From NCBI GenBank assembly GCA_025359125.1, contig JANYHI010000078.1, positions 62,001 to 126,000 of the forward strand: 64,000 nt of DNA, read 5' to 3'. The position numbers were made by a program, and so were the translations under genes. The notes beneath the pieces are model-generated. The model made no database searches, was not told the origin of the DNA, and was given only the letters and a program-made list of their open reading frames with translations. Origin of the DNA: Cytophagales bacterium (GTDB taxonomy: Bacteria > Bacteroidota > Bacteroidia > Cytophagales > Cyclobacteriaceae). The number at the start of each line of letters is the position of its first letter. Positions within the stretch are counted from its first letter, which is position 1. This document shows, piece by piece, positions 7,975-17,382 of the stretch.

Positions 7975-10104
7975 ATGAGAGCTTTTTGGCTACTTATCTT
8001 ACTTATAAACATTGGTGCATCAAGCTGGGCACAAAAACCAAATCTTGATAGCTTAAAAAATGCTTTAGCCAAAGCCGCTCCCGAAGAGAGAATTGAAATA
8101 CTTAATAAGATTATTATTACACTTTGGCTGAATCAACCCGACAGTGCCATGATTTACGCCAAAGAAGCAGTCGCTTTTTCACAAAATCTTGACCCAAGAA
8201 GTAAAGCCATTGCGATTCGCTTGCTAGGCGGTGTATATTATTACAAAGGTCAGTACGACTCTACTATTAAGTACAGTTACAAAGCGCTAAAATTTGTTGA
8301 AGAAGCTAAAGACTCCACTTTGCTTACCAGTTCTATGAATAATTTGGGGCTTGCGTTTTATAGCGTTGGCAGCTACCCAGAAGCATTGGAGTACCTGCTA
8401 AAGGCACTAAAAATGAAGTATAGAATTAAGCAAGAATATGGATTAACACAAACTCTAAATAATGTAGGATTAGTTTATAATGAACTTAAGCAATATGATA
8501 AAGCAAGAACGTATTTTAATCAGGCAATTGAATTATGTAAGCAATTGAAAGACGATGATGCTTTACTATACTCCTATAATAACTTAGCAGATACTTATTT
8601 GAACGAGAAGAAAATAGAGGTGGCTGAAAAGTATTTCAAAATGGCGAGCGAAATTGGCGAGCGGATTGATAATACTATATGGGAGGCCGCTACTTATAGT
8701 GGATTAGGAAATGTTGCACTCGAACAAAAACAATACAAGCAAGCAAGAATTTACTTTGCTAGATCGCTTCAACTGAGCAAACAAATAAACGAGCTGAACG
8801 GAATCGCTAATACCTATTCTTACTTCAGTAGAATTCATGCTGAAACCGGAAAAATAGATTCGGCTTTTTATTACCTCCGGCAAAGTCAAAAAATTGCTAG
8901 GGAAATAAGAGCCCGAGATCTTGAATTGGAAAATTATGACGCCTATACAAAGTTATATGTCGGTTTAAAAAAGTATGATAGCGCGTTTACCTATCAACTA
9001 AAATTTAAAGAATTAAGAGATACTCTTTTTGATCAGAATCTCGCCAGAAATATCAACGACATTCAATTACAAATACAGGATGAAGAAACAAAGAATATTT
9101 TAAAAGAGAAAGACAAAGAAATAAGTTGGCGAACCCGTCAAGCTTACTTTTTGGCTGCGATTGTAATTCTTGCCATAATTTCCATTATCGGTGCTTACCG
9201 CAGCCTGAAACGTGAGCGGAGATTAAAGAATGATCTCACCATAAAGAATTCTGAAGTAGAAGATCAAAAAGAAGAACTGCTCAATAGCAATGAACAGTTA
9301 GAGCAAGCGCATCGTTTAATCATTAAGCAAAACTCAGAATTAGAAGACTTCAACCAGCGGCTTCAACATACTGTTGAGGCGCGCACACAAGAACTCGAAA
9401 TAGCAAATCAAAATCTAAACCTAGTTAATCTAGAGCTCGATAACTTTGTTTATAAATCTTCCCACGATATCAAAGGGCCTCTTGTTCGATTAATTGGGCT
9501 TTGCCACGTGGCACTGTTAGACGTGAAAGATGAAACTGCGCGCGAATACCTAACCCGATTAAATGAATCAGCAAAAAATCTAAGCGATCTATTCGATAGG
9601 CTGCGCGAGGTAAGCGATATTAATCAACTTGAACTTAAAATGGAACTAGTTGATTTCGGAAAAATTATTCAAAGTTCCAAGGCACGGTTAAAAAATATGA
9701 CCGGGTTTGATCAAATGGATTTTAAAGAAACCGCTGCTGAAAGTAGCTTCTACTCAGATTCATTTCTCCTCGAAACGATTTTTACAAACATGATTGAGAA
9801 TGCGATCAAGTTTCAGAAAAGATCAACCCATGAACCAAAAATAATGGAATTGAAAATTCGAACCAATAAAGAAGTGCTTGTCATTTCTTTTATTGACAAC
9901 GGTATTGGTATTCGCGAAACAGATCACAAGCATTTGTTTCAAATGTTTTCGAATGCCGCACTAGAATATAAAAATGTAGGGCTTGGCCTTTATATTGTTA
10001 AACAGTGTGTAGCTAAGTTGAATGGCACCATTCGGCTGGCGCACAATGAAAATCAATTTACGGAATTTGAAGTGATGCTTCCCCTTCAATTCTCTTTAAA
10101 ATAA
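7975..10104 (+). CDS. TPR-containing membrane sensor histidine kinase
   Basis: A 709-residue protein. A signal peptide (1-19, ending SSWAQ) is followed by a periplasmic domain of about seven TPR repeats (about 60-340). A transmembrane helix (about 389-411) leads to a cytoplasmic coiled coil (about 418-480). The HisKA domain carries the phospho-acceptor His497 in KSSHDIKGPLVR. The HATPase domain shows the N box NMIENAIKF, the G1 box DNGIGI and the G2 box GLGLYIV. TPR kinases of this type are common in Bacteroidota; the ligand is unknown. No response regulator is adjacent, so it is an orphan kinase. Its end lies 1 base from the convergent hemJ end. Confidence 0.93.
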   Translation: MRAFWLLILLINIGASSWAQKPNLDSLKNALAKAAPEERIEILNKIIITLWLNQPDSAMIYAKEAVAFSQNLDPRSKAIAIRLLGGVYYYKGQYDSTIKYSYKALKFVEEAKDSTLLTSSMNNLGLAFYSVGSYPEALEYLLKALKMKYRIKQEYGLTQTLNNVGLVYNELKQYDKARTYFNQAIELCKQLKDDDALLYSYNNLADTYLNEKKIEVAEKYFKMASEIGERIDNTIWEAATYSGLGNVALEQKQYKQARIYFARSLQLSKQINELNGIANTYSYFSRIHAETGKIDSAFYYLRQSQKIAREIRARDLELENYDAYTKLYVGLKKYDSAFTYQLKFKELRDTLFDQNLARNINDIQLQIQDEETKNILKEKDKEISWRTRQAYFLAAIVILAIISIIGAYRSLKRERRLKNDLTIKNSEVEDQKEELLNSNEQLEQAHRLIIKQNSELEDFNQRLQHTVEARTQELEIANQNLNLVNLELDNFVYKSSHDIKGPLVRLIGLCHVALLDVKDETAREYLTRLNESAKNLSDLFDRLREVSDINQLELKMELVDFGKIIQSSKARLKNMTGFDQMDFKETAAESSFYSDSFLLETIFTNMIENAIKFQKRSTHEPKIMELKIRTNKEVLVISFIDNGIGIRETDHKHLFQMFSNAALEYKNVGLGLYIVKQCVAKLNGTIRLAHNENQFTEFEVMLPLQFSLK

Positions 10105-10105
10105 A

Positions 10106-10630
10106 TTATTCCTTCCGAGTTCTTTTATAAATTCGAATAGCTAGCATTAGCAACAATGCAAAAAGGGTTAGCCCTGTCAGCCCCCATACTATGCTTAGTG
10201 CAGTTTGCACTTCAACCAAGATAACAATAGCAATTAAAAAAATAGTAGCCACTTCATTCCATACTCGAAGTTGTTGAGAAGAGTATTTAAAAATATTTTT
10301 CCGCTGCTGACGATAAATCGCGTGAAGCGAAAGTTGGTAAAGTAGTAAGCCAACAACAAAACCTAATTTTATTTGCAACCAAGTTGGTATAGCTCCTAAA
10401 AAAATAACAAGCCACGTTCCAAAAATAATAGTGAGTATACATGATGGCCAAGTAATTCCAAACCACAAACGCTTGAGCATGACGGTAAATTGATTTTGCA
10501 AAATCGTCCGCTCGGGTTCTGCCTTGTCTTGCGCTTCGCGATTGTAAATAAATATGCGAACCATATAGAACAGCCCCGCAAACCAGGTAACAACAAAAAT
10601 AATATGAAGCGCCTTTATGTAGAGATACAT
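10106..10630 (-). CDS. hemJ: protoporphyrinogen IX oxidase HemJ
   Basis: A 174-residue membrane protein with four or five helices. The N-terminus YIKALHIIFVVTWFAGLFYM holds the conserved His of the HemJ/CopD-like family (UPF0093), followed by the expected RIFIYN segment. HemJ oxidises protoporphyrinogen IX to protoporphyrin IX using membrane electron acceptors and binds heme b. It is 13 bases downstream of hemH, and no hemG or hemY is present in the heme cluster, so it fills the one step otherwise missing. Without the context, CopD-family membrane protein would be an alternative name. Confidence 0.88.
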   Translation of the reverse strand: MYLYIKALHIIFVVTWFAGLFYMVRIFIYNREAQDKAEPERTILQNQFTVMLKRLWFGITWPSCILTIIFGTWLVIFLGAIPTWLQIKLGFVVGLLLYQLSLHAIYRQQRKNIFKYSSQQLRVWNEVATIFLIAIVILVEVQTALSIVWGLTGLTLFALLLMLAIRIYKRTRKE

Positions 10631-10643
10631 CGCAATTTTAAAT

Positions 10644-11693
10644 TTACAATCTATGATTTATGATTTCCGATTTTTCAAACATTGATGTAACTAATACTTC
10701 CAAGGTTTCAATCCAATCAGAGCGTTCATTTAAACAGGGTACAGTTGTGTACTCTTCACCTCCGTTTTCCAAAAAACTTTCTTTTCCTTCCATTTGAATT
10801 TCTTCCAGCGTCTCAAGACAATCACTTACAAATGCTGGACAAACTACTACTAATTTTTTTATTCCTTGTTTGGGGAACTGAATAAAGTGATCTGCACTGT
10901 TTGGCTTCAGCCAAGCATCGGCACCTAAACGCGATTGAAAAGAAAAACTAAATTTATCAGCTGGCAAACCCAGTTCCTTCGCAACTAACTTTGTTGTTGT
11001 TAACACCTGATGACGATAACAAACACTGTGCGCAGAGGAGTCAACCTCACAGCAATTATCTTTCATCAGGCAATGCGAGTTAGTAGGATCAGATTTTTTT
11101 ACGTGTCGCTCAGGAATTCCATGATAGCTAAACAAAATTCTATCGTATGGTTTTTCTAGATAAGGCTTGATGCTGTCGGCAAGTGCCTTAATATATTTTG
11201 GATGATTATAAAATGGAGGAACTACTTTTAATGAAAACGAATATTTTTTTCCTGAGTGCACACCTTGTACTTGCACCATCGCAGTTTCATAACTACTCAT
11301 GGCATAATGCGGATACAACGGCACAAGCACTACTTCTTTTAGATCAGGATTCTCTTGCAATAACTTTTCAAAGGCAACTTCTGGTGTTGGATTTCCATAA
11401 CGCATAGATAGGCCGACAGGAATTTGCATATGGTCTTGCAATTTCTTTTGCACTTGTTTTGAGGTGTAAATAAGTGGTGAGCCATTTTCTGTCCATACCG
11501 ATTTATATTTTGCCGCACTCTTGGGTGAGCGAAACGGAACAATAATTCCTTTTACCAAAAACGCACGAACAAAATACGGAATATCAATTACGCGCTCGTC
11601 CATCAAAAATTCTCCTAAGTATTTTTTTAGATCTTTAGTCTGATACGAATCAGGTGAACCTAGATTTGCCAATAAAACTGCTTTTGTTGCCAT
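10644..11693 (-). CDS. hemH: ferrochelatase
   Basis: A 349-residue enzyme that inserts Fe(II) into protoporphyrin IX, the last step to protoheme. It opens with AVLLANLGSPDS and contains the active-site signature SYHGIPERH with the conserved metal-site His at 191. Near the C-terminus is the expected CPAFVSDCLETLEEI. A Cys-rich insertion CLMKDNCCEVDSSAHSVC (about 205-222) follows the catalytic His, as in many Bacteroidota ferrochelatases; whether it binds a cluster is not shown by sequence alone. It is encoded just before hemJ in the heme run. Confidence 0.97.
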   Translation of the reverse strand: MATKAVLLANLGSPDSYQTKDLKKYLGEFLMDERVIDIPYFVRAFLVKGIIVPFRSPKSAAKYKSVWTENGSPLIYTSKQVQKKLQDHMQIPVGLSMRYGNPTPEVAFEKLLQENPDLKEVVLVPLYPHYAMSSYETAMVQVQGVHSGKKYSFSLKVVPPFYNHPKYIKALADSIKPYLEKPYDRILFSYHGIPERHVKKSDPTNSHCLMKDNCCEVDSSAHSVCYRHQVLTTTKLVAKELGLPADKFSFSFQSRLGADAWLKPNSADHFIQFPKQGIKKLVVVCPAFVSDCLETLEEIQMEGKESFLENGGEEYTTVPCLNERSDWIETLEVLVTSMFEKSEIINHRL

Positions 11694-11725
11694 GTCAAAA
11701 TTACATCGTATGAATTGTTTCGAAT

Positions 11726-12259
11726 TTATTGCAGGTGGGTTCGGAAACTCTTTAGAATTTCTTCCCCAATTTCTTTATAGTTATCGAATTGATTAACCTC
11801 AGCGGTAAAAGTTAGCACATATGCTTTTTCCTTTTTTACCCAATAGTATTGTTCAAATTTTAACTTGAGCACGCCTTGATCTCCCGTGTAAATCTCTTTG
11901 TGAAATGAGCTGCCATTTTCAACTATCCTTTTCGATTCAATGATATTTCCATTGGTAATCATCGTTTTAATTTGACCTTCAGAAATTTCTACGTACTTAT
12001 CAAGATCAATTTTCATTCCAGCCAAGTTTTGAATTAAGAGGTTAACATTTTCACGAAACTGATCCTGCGCTGAAGATTGTTTTGCGAAAAGTATAAACGA
12101 AGTACCCATTTGTCCACTTTGAACTAACTCCCACTCTCGTGGATAACTGACTGAAAATTCCGTCTCTTCTAATGTGAGCCAATCAGGATTCCCTGTTTTA
12201 GATTGACCACAAAGACTTAAGCTCACTAGATAAAAAACAAAAAATAAATTGGTTTTCAT
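11726..12259 (-). CDS. secreted PsbP/DcrB-like protein
   Basis: A 177-residue protein. A signal peptide (1-18, ending SLSLCGQ) is followed by a single domain that begins FSVSYPREWELVQS and ends YKEIGEEILKSFR. This start-and-end pattern is typical of the PsbP/DcrB/Mog1 alpha-beta fold, with the 'fits a Tyr-Pro-x-x-Trp' opening. The role is unknown. It is placed 6 bases after hemL and 32 before hemH, inside the heme run, but a direct part in heme synthesis is not established. Confidence 0.65.
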   Translation of the reverse strand: MKTNLFFVFYLVSLSLCGQSKTGNPDWLTLEETEFSVSYPREWELVQSGQMGTSFILFAKQSSAQDQFRENVNLLIQNLAGMKIDLDKYVEISEGQIKTMITNGNIIESKRIVENGSSFHKEIYTGDQGVLKLKFEQYYWVKKEKAYVLTFTAEVNQFDNYKEIGEEILKSFRTHLQ

Positions 12260-12265
12260 AAGTTA

Positions 12266-13576
12266 TTAAGGATTAAAACTTGCCGTTACTTCAATTGTTT
12301 TTTGAATATCTGCCTGTGATAATGCATTACTAACAAACCAACTTTCAAATGCAGAAGGCGGAAGATAAACTCCATTGCTTAACATGTGGTGAAAGAATTT
12401 GTTGAATAAATTGTTATCACAAGTTTTGGCGTCTTCAAAATTATTTATTTCATGTGATCCAAAGTGAACGCTCATCATGCTACCCAATTGGTTGATTCGA
12501 TGCGCAATCCCCTTCTTTTTCAAAGCCGCTTGAATTCCATCGCAAAGTGTTTTGGTCTTTGCTTCTAACTCACTATAAATTATTGGATTGTCTTCAAGTT
12601 CTTTTAATAAAGTGTAACCAGCAGTCATCGCGATAGGGTTTCCGCTCAAGGTTCCCGCCTGATAAACAGACCCGAGCGGTGCAATGTTTTCCATTATTGC
12701 TCGCTTGCCTCCAAAAGCTCCAACAGGTAAACCTCCTCCTATAATTTTTCCAAACGTTATTAGATCAGCATCGATCGAGTATAGCTCTTGTGCGCCACCT
12801 CTTGCCAAGCGAAAGCCCGTCATCACTTCATCAAAAATTAAAACGATACCCTGTTGTGTGCATAGCTCGCGAAGTGATTTTAAAAATCCCGGTAACGGTA
12901 AAATACAACCCATGTTGCCTGCTACTGGTTCAATGATAATGGCAGCAATTTCGTTAGGGTTAGAGGCAATTAAGTTCTTCACTCCTTCAATGTCGTTGTA
13001 AGCACAGGTAAGCGTGTCTTGCGCAACATGCGCTTGCACACCTGGCACCGATTGAATGTTGAGTGTAGCTACTCCACTTCCTGCTTTCACTAAAAACGCA
13101 TCGGCATGGCCGTGATAACAACCCTCAAACTTTATAATTTTATTTCTATTAGTATATCCTCTTGCCAACCGTACCGCACTCATGCACGCTTCGGTGCCAC
13201 TGTTCACCATTCTAATCAAATCAATGTTAGGTGCCATCTTCTTGATTAGCTCCGCCATTTGAATTTCTAGTTCTGTTGGCGCACCAAAAGATGTAGAGTC
13301 TTCCGCTTTCGCGCGAATGGCATCTACCACCGGTTGATAGGCATGGCCTAAAATCATCGGTCCCCATGAGTTGATATACTCGATATACGAATTGCCATCT
13401 TCATCGTAGAGATATGCGCCCTTTGCTTTCTTAATGAAGATAGGTGTACCACCTACACTTTTAAAAGCACGCACGGGTGAATTCACTCCGCCCGGAATGT
13501 GAAGTTGGGCACGTTCGAATAGAGCTTTGCTTTTAGTATGAGGTAAGTGTTTAGCTAGGAAATTAGATTCGTTCAT
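12266..13576 (-). CDS. hemL: glutamate-1-semialdehyde 2,1-aminomutase
   Basis: A 436-residue PLP enzyme that converts glutamate-1-semialdehyde to 5-aminolevulinate, the second C5-pathway step. The PLP Schiff-base lysine is Lys277 in [16 protein letters not shown]. Other family marks are [12 protein letters not shown] near the start, [15 protein letters not shown], and [10 protein letters not shown] with the PLP-ring Asp. The length is normal. It lies 30 bases after hemB on the same strand. Confidence 0.98.
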   Translation of the reverse strand: MNESNFLAKHLPHTKSKALFERAQLHIPGGVNSPVRAFKSVGGTPIFIKKAKGAYLYDEDGNSYIEYINSWGPMILGHAYQPVVDAIRAKAEDSTSFGAPTELEIQMAELIKKMAPNIDLIRMVNSGTEACMSAVRLARGYTNRNKIIKFEGCYHGHADAFLVKAGSGVATLNIQSVPGVQAHVAQDTLTCAYNDIEGVKNLIASNPNEIAAIIIEPVAGNMGCILPLPGFLKSLRELCTQQGIVLIFDEVMTGFRLARGGAQELYSIDADLITFGKIIGGGLPVGAFGGKRAIMENIAPLGSVYQAGTLSGNPIAMTAGYTLLKELEDNPIIYSELEAKTKTLCDGIQAALKKKGIAHRINQLGSMMSVHFGSHEINNFEDAKTCDNNLFNKFFHHMLSNGVYLPPSAFESWFVSNALSQADIQKTIEVTASFNP

Positions 13577-13606
13577 TTTAAATTAAATTTGATCCTCGCA
13601 AAGTTG

Positions 13607-14575
13607 TCATTTCAAAAGTTGTACTGCTTGTTTTGCAAAATAAGTTGCAATTAAATCTGCACCTGCTCTTTTTATTCCTGTTAATACTTCAATGATTGCT
13701 TGATCTTCATTTAAGTATCCGGCTTTTGCTGCAGCCTTGATCATTGAATATTCACCACTTACATGATATGCGCTTACTGGAAGTTGAACCGAGTTTTTTA
13801 CTTCCCGAATAATATCAAGATAAGCATGTGCAGGCTTTACCATAATAATATCAGCTCCTTCTGCTACATCCATCTCTACTTCCTTTATAGCTTCCAATCT
13901 ATTCGCTGGATTCATCTGATATGTTTTCTTATCGCCAAAACCAGGTGCGCTATCCAACGCATCCCGGAAGGGTCCGTAAAAACAAGAAGCATACTTAGCT
14001 GCGTAACTCATGATGCCTGTGTTGTGATATCCTCCTTCTTCCAATGCTTGGCGAATCGCACCTATGCGTCCATCCATCATGTCGCTTGGTGCTACAAAGT
14101 CGGCTCCTGCTTTGGCATGGCTCACACTCATCTTAGCCAATACGTCAACGGTTTTATCATTTACAATTTCTTGTCCTTCCACAATGCCATCATGCCCAAA
14201 TGAAGAAAAAGGATCAAGGGCTACATCGGTCATCACAATCATTTCGGGCAGTGCCTTTTTTATAGCTCGCACACTTCGTTGCATCAACCCGTTTTCATTG
14301 AGTGCTTCTTTGCCCAAGTTATCTTTTAATTCATCCGGTACTTTTACAAAAATCAATGAGCACTTTATTCCTAATGCCCAGCATTCTTTCAACTCTTCAA
14401 CAGCTAGGTCGATTGAATAACGATAGTACCCGGGCATAGAAGAAATTTCATCTTTCACTTTTTCACCTTCTGTGATAAAAACGGGGAGAATAAAGTCAGA
14501 TGGTTTCAAAATTGTTTCTTGCACCATGCTGCGGATGGAAGCCGATTGTCTGAGGATTCTGTTGCGTCTGATCAT
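13607..14575 (-). CDS. hemB: porphobilinogen synthase (ALA dehydratase), magnesium-type
   Basis: A 322-residue enzyme that condenses two 5-aminolevulinate molecules to porphobilinogen. Both Schiff-base lysines are present: Lys194 in YAAKYASCFYG and Lys247 in MVKPAHAYLD. The metal loop reads DVALDPFSSFGHDG where zinc enzymes have three Cys (DVCLCPYTSHGHCG type). All three zinc ligands are replaced by Ala/Asp, so this should be the Mg/K-dependent class. The upstream flank holds REP-like repeats and the transposase gene, which separate hemB from hemF by about 860 bases. Confidence 0.97.
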   Translation of the reverse strand: MIRRNRILRQSASIRSMVQETILKPSDFILPVFITEGEKVKDEISSMPGYYRYSIDLAVEELKECWALGIKCSLIFVKVPDELKDNLGKEALNENGLMQRSVRAIKKALPEMIVMTDVALDPFSSFGHDGIVEGQEIVNDKTVDVLAKMSVSHAKAGADFVAPSDMMDGRIGAIRQALEEGGYHNTGIMSYAAKYASCFYGPFRDALDSAPGFGDKKTYQMNPANRLEAIKEVEMDVAEGADIIMVKPAHAYLDIIREVKNSVQLPVSAYHVSGEYSMIKAAAKAGYLNEDQAIIEVLTGIKRAGADLIATYFAKQAVQLLK

Positions 14576-14585
14576 GCTCTTCGTT

Positions 14586-14655
14586 GTTTCGTCCCTACTG
14601 GACTTGTGTATTATTCTGATTTATTCCTACCAATATTTCGTCCCTAGCGGGACTT
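14586..14655. repeat. REP-like palindromic repeats, left flank of the RAYT gene
   Basis: Two units lie between hemB and the transposase stop: GTTTCGTCCCTACTGGACTT (14586-14605) and a longer unit with ACCAATATTTCGTCCCTAGC then GGGACTT (14628-14655). Each holds the small palindrome GTCCCTA-N-GGGAC or a decayed form. The same units recur on the other side of the transposase. Confidence 0.8.
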
Positions 14656-14676
14656 ACATTATAACATACTTATAAT

Positions 14677-15138
14677 TCACTCAGGTTGTTTAAAAATATA
14701 ACGTTCATCAAATTCAACTTCAAACTTCTCAAGGAAATCCTTGTACTCTTCTAGAAAAGTTTGCTTTCGGTGATGCTCTTCTTGATTGCGAATGTAGCTG
14801 ATAACCTGATCAACATGCGATTTGCTATAAGAAAAAGCACCATATCCTTCCTGCCATTCAAAATGACCGTTGATAAATTTATTTTTGTTGATCCATTTTG
14901 ATGAGCCGCCTTTTATGTCTTGCAATAAATCAGACAAAGATTGGGTTGGTCGCATTCCAAAAAATACATGAACGTGATCAGGCATACCGTTAATCGCTAA
15001 CATTTTATGTTTATGTATTTGCACAATGCCTGTGATGTATTTGTAAAGATCATCCTTCCACACATTTTGTATCAAACCTATTCTTGCTTTCACTGCGAAG
15101 ACTGCCTGAATATGAATTTGTGTGTAGGTGTTGGCCAT
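14677..15138 (-). CDS. tnpA: REP-associated tyrosine transposase (IS200-like, RAYT)
   Basis: A 153-residue Y1/HUH single-strand transposase of the IS200/RAYT family. The HUH metal motif is His55-Val-His57 in GMPDHVHVFFG, and the likely nucleophile is Tyr115 in YIRNQEEHH (the Y-x3-Q pattern). There is no TnpB partner and no classical IS ends. Instead the gene is flanked on both sides by short palindromic repeats, which defines a RAYT: a domesticated, usually single-copy transposase thought to spread REP sequences. It lies in the same direction as the hem genes, between hemF and hemB. Confidence 0.93.
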   Translation of the reverse strand: MANTYTQIHIQAVFAVKARIGLIQNVWKDDLYKYITGIVQIHKHKMLAINGMPDHVHVFFGMRPTQSLSDLLQDIKGGSSKWINKNKFINGHFEWQEGYGAFSYSKSHVDQVISYIRNQEEHHRKQTFLEEYKDFLEKFEVEFDERYIFKQPE

Positions 15139-15150
15139 GATTTTCTATTT

Positions 15151-15433
15151 GTTTCGTCCCTACGGGACTATCTATTCTAAAATATTTATTCTACCGATAT
15201 TTCGTCCCTATCAGGACTTTTTGCCTTTTAACTAAATTCTCCTACCAATATTTTGCCTCTTACGGAACCTGCTTTTCAACTACTCATTAATTCTAGTAAC
15301 CAATATTTCGCCTCTAATAAGACTTGCACTTACCGCACTTCTCAACATTTCGAAGGATTATCGTCCCGTTAGGGACAAAATATCGGTAATAGCTAAATCT
15401 CTAATACAAAATCCAATCCCGTAGGGATGAAAC
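15151..15433. repeat. REP-like palindromic repeat array, right flank of the RAYT gene
   Basis: Six units fill the gap between the transposase start and the hemF stop. Direct units are at 15151-15169 (GTTTCGTCCCTACGGGACT), 15192-15219, 15243-15270 and 15297-15325, built as TACC(A/G)ATATTTCGTCCCTA plus a pairing arm; the last two are decayed. Inverted units are at 15361-15388 (with AGGGACAAAATATCGGTAA) and 15415-15433 (AATCCCGTAGGGATGAAAC). Spacing is roughly 25-65 bases and irregular, and the spacers differ. The inverted orientation at the right end gives a BIME-like layout. Confidence 0.85.
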
Positions 15434-15435
15434 AA

Positions 15436-16344
15436 CTACACCCACTCCCTTGGTTGTCTCAATAGATTCAATAATCTCTCCTCTTCACTCCCTGCCGCTG
15501 GTTGATAATCATAATCAAATCTAACGATTGGCGGAAGGCTCATCAAAATACTTTCCGTTCTGCCATTAGTCTTAATACCGAACAATGTTCCACGATCGTG
15601 CAGCAAATTAAACTCCACGTATCTTCCCCTGCGTATTTCTTGCCAATATTTATTTGCGTCTGTGAATGAATCATTTTTGTGATTCTCCACGATGGGCAAA
15701 TAGCCATCTAAAAAGATATTTCCGTTTGCTTCAGTAAACTCTTTCCAGAAATCGAGACTGTATTCTTCATTCCCCCGACAGTGGTCAAAAAATATTCCGC
15801 CCACTCCTCTTCTCTCGCCACCGCGATGATGATTGCTGAAGTAGCTATCACATTGCGCTTTAAATTGAGAAAACAACTTTTTATCAAATGCATCGCAGCA
15901 TTTTTTTTGCGTAGCATGAAAATGAATTACATCCTCTTCTACTAAATAATATGGGGTAAGGTCAGTTCCCCCACCAAACCAGGCATCTGTTACTTTCCCC
16001 TTTGCATCATACACTTCAAAATATCTCCAATTAGCATGTACGGTTGGCACCATCGGATTAAATGGATGAATTACTAATGAAAGCCCGGCTGCAAAAAAAT
16101 TCTCTCCATTTACTTTTAATTGCTGAGCCGCCATCGGAGAAAGTTCTCCCTGTACAATAGAAATATTTACTCCTCCTTTTTCAAAAATTGCTCCATTACT
16201 GATGACGCGCGTTGTTCCACCTCCGCCTCCGGGTCGCTCCCATTTGTCAGCAATAAATTTAGCTTTACCATCAATTTGTTCGAGGTTTGCACAAATTTTA
16301 TTTTGCAGCGATTGAATGTGTTGAACAAACTGATCCTTCACCAT
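15436..16344 (-). CDS. hemF: oxygen-dependent coproporphyrinogen III oxidase
   Basis: A 302-residue enzyme that decarboxylates coproporphyrinogen III to protoporphyrinogen IX using O2. Signatures include GGGGTTRVI near residue 40, VHANWRYFEV, WFGGGTDLTPYYL, and a C-terminal EFNLLHDRGTLFGI with SILMSLPP. The length matches the family. Its presence implies aerobic or microaerobic heme synthesis; the radical-SAM HemN is not in this window. It begins 12 bases after the hemE stop. Confidence 0.98.
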   Translation of the reverse strand: MVKDQFVQHIQSLQNKICANLEQIDGKAKFIADKWERPGGGGGTTRVISNGAIFEKGGVNISIVQGELSPMAAQQLKVNGENFFAAGLSLVIHPFNPMVPTVHANWRYFEVYDAKGKVTDAWFGGGTDLTPYYLVEEDVIHFHATQKKCCDAFDKKLFSQFKAQCDSYFSNHHRGGERRGVGGIFFDHCRGNEEYSLDFWKEFTEANGNIFLDGYLPIVENHKNDSFTDANKYWQEIRRGRYVEFNLLHDRGTLFGIKTNGRTESILMSLPPIVRFDYDYQPAAGSEEERLLNLLRQPREWV

Positions 16345-16356
16345 ACTTTTCTATTT

Positions 16357-17382
16357 CTACTCTTGATATTCTTTTACTGCATCCACAAAAGCTTTGGCAT
16401 GATCTACTGGAATGTGCGGCACAATGCCGTGACCAAGATTCGCGATGTAGGCCTGCGCTCCAAATGCTTTAATCATTTTGTGAACTTCTTTTTTTAATTC
16501 AGGAATTGGCATCAACAAACGAATTGGATCAAAATTACCCTGCAGTGTAACACGACCTTGCGTTTCCAATCTTGCTTTCTCTGGTCTCATGTTCCAATCA
16601 ATACCAATACCAGACACAGCCGTATTTTTTGATAATGACTCCAATGCAGAAGCACTTCCTTTCGGGAATAAAATCACGGGTCCATGTGGTGCAACGGCTT
16701 CGGCAATTTGCAATAAATATTTCCCGGCAAATTGATCGAAGTCATCAGGACTCAACATGCCACTCCAACTGTCAAAAATCTGAACTACATCAGCACCAGC
16801 TTTAAGTTGCGCTTTCAAATACACGATGGTTGCCGCTGTAATTTTACTTAACAGGCTATGCGCCAAAGCAGACTGTGTAAAACAAAATGCTTTTGCTTTT
16901 TCAAAACCTTTGCTGCCTTTTCCTTCTACCATGTAACATAATAAAGTGAAAGGCGCTCCGGCAAATCCAATCAATGGAACACGATTGTTGATTTCACGTT
17001 TTGTCAGCGACAGCGCATTGAACATGTATTGTAAGTTTCCTTCCACATCAATGTTCAATTGATCGATGTCATTTTGTGAGGCAATTACTTTTGGCAACAG
17101 CGGGCCTTTGCCTTCTTCCATCAACACCGTCATGCCCATAGCTTGCGGAATAACTAAAATGTCTGAGAAAATAATCGCAGCATCTACGCCAATAATATCT
17201 ACTGGTTGCAGTGTTATTTCGCAAGCCAACTCAGGTGTTTGCACGCGTGTGAAAAAATCATATTTTTTGCGAAGCTCAATGTATTGCGGCAAATATCTTC
17301 CTGCTTGGCGCATCATCCACACGGGGGGGCGCGATACTTTTTCCTTACGAAGCGCTTTTAATAATAAATCGTTTTTAAGCAT
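16357..17382 (-). CDS. hemE: uroporphyrinogen decarboxylase
   Basis: A 341-residue cytoplasmic enzyme that removes four carboxyl groups from uroporphyrinogen III to give coproporphyrinogen III. The N-terminal signature [17 protein letters not shown] (residues 18-34) includes the substrate-binding Arg residues. The C-terminal [20 protein letters not shown] is also diagnostic. Its first codons overlap the end of hemD by 8 bases, so the two are translationally coupled. Confidence 0.98.
   Translation of the reverse strand: MLKNDLLLKALRKEKVSRPPVWMMRQAGRYLPQYIELRKKYDFFTRVQTPELACEITLQPVDIIGVDAAIIFSDILVIPQAMGMTVLMEEGKGPLLPKVIASQNDIDQLNIDVEGNLQYMFNALSLTKREINNRVPLIGFAGAPFTLLCYMVEGKGSKGFEKAKAFCFTQSALAHSLLSKITAATIVYLKAQLKAGADVVQIFDSWSGMLSPDDFDQFAGKYLLQIAEAVAPHGPVILFPKGSASALESLSKNTAVSGIGIDWNMRPEKARLETQGRVTLQGNFDPIRLLMPIPELKKEVHKMIKAFGAQAYIANLGHGIVPHIPVDHAKAFVDAVKEYQE

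Noticed and set aside
12684-14420. Plus-strand open frames of 105-146 codons opposite hemL and hemB
   Set aside because: Both hem genes are certain with catalytic residues; the opposite frames have no recognisable features.
14586-15433. Repeats of TTTCGTCCCTACGGGAC around a small gene looked like a CRISPR array
   Set aside because: Units are palindromic, vary in sequence, occur in both orientations, have irregular spacing of 25-65 bases and no cas genes nearby; a RAYT transposase sits in the middle.
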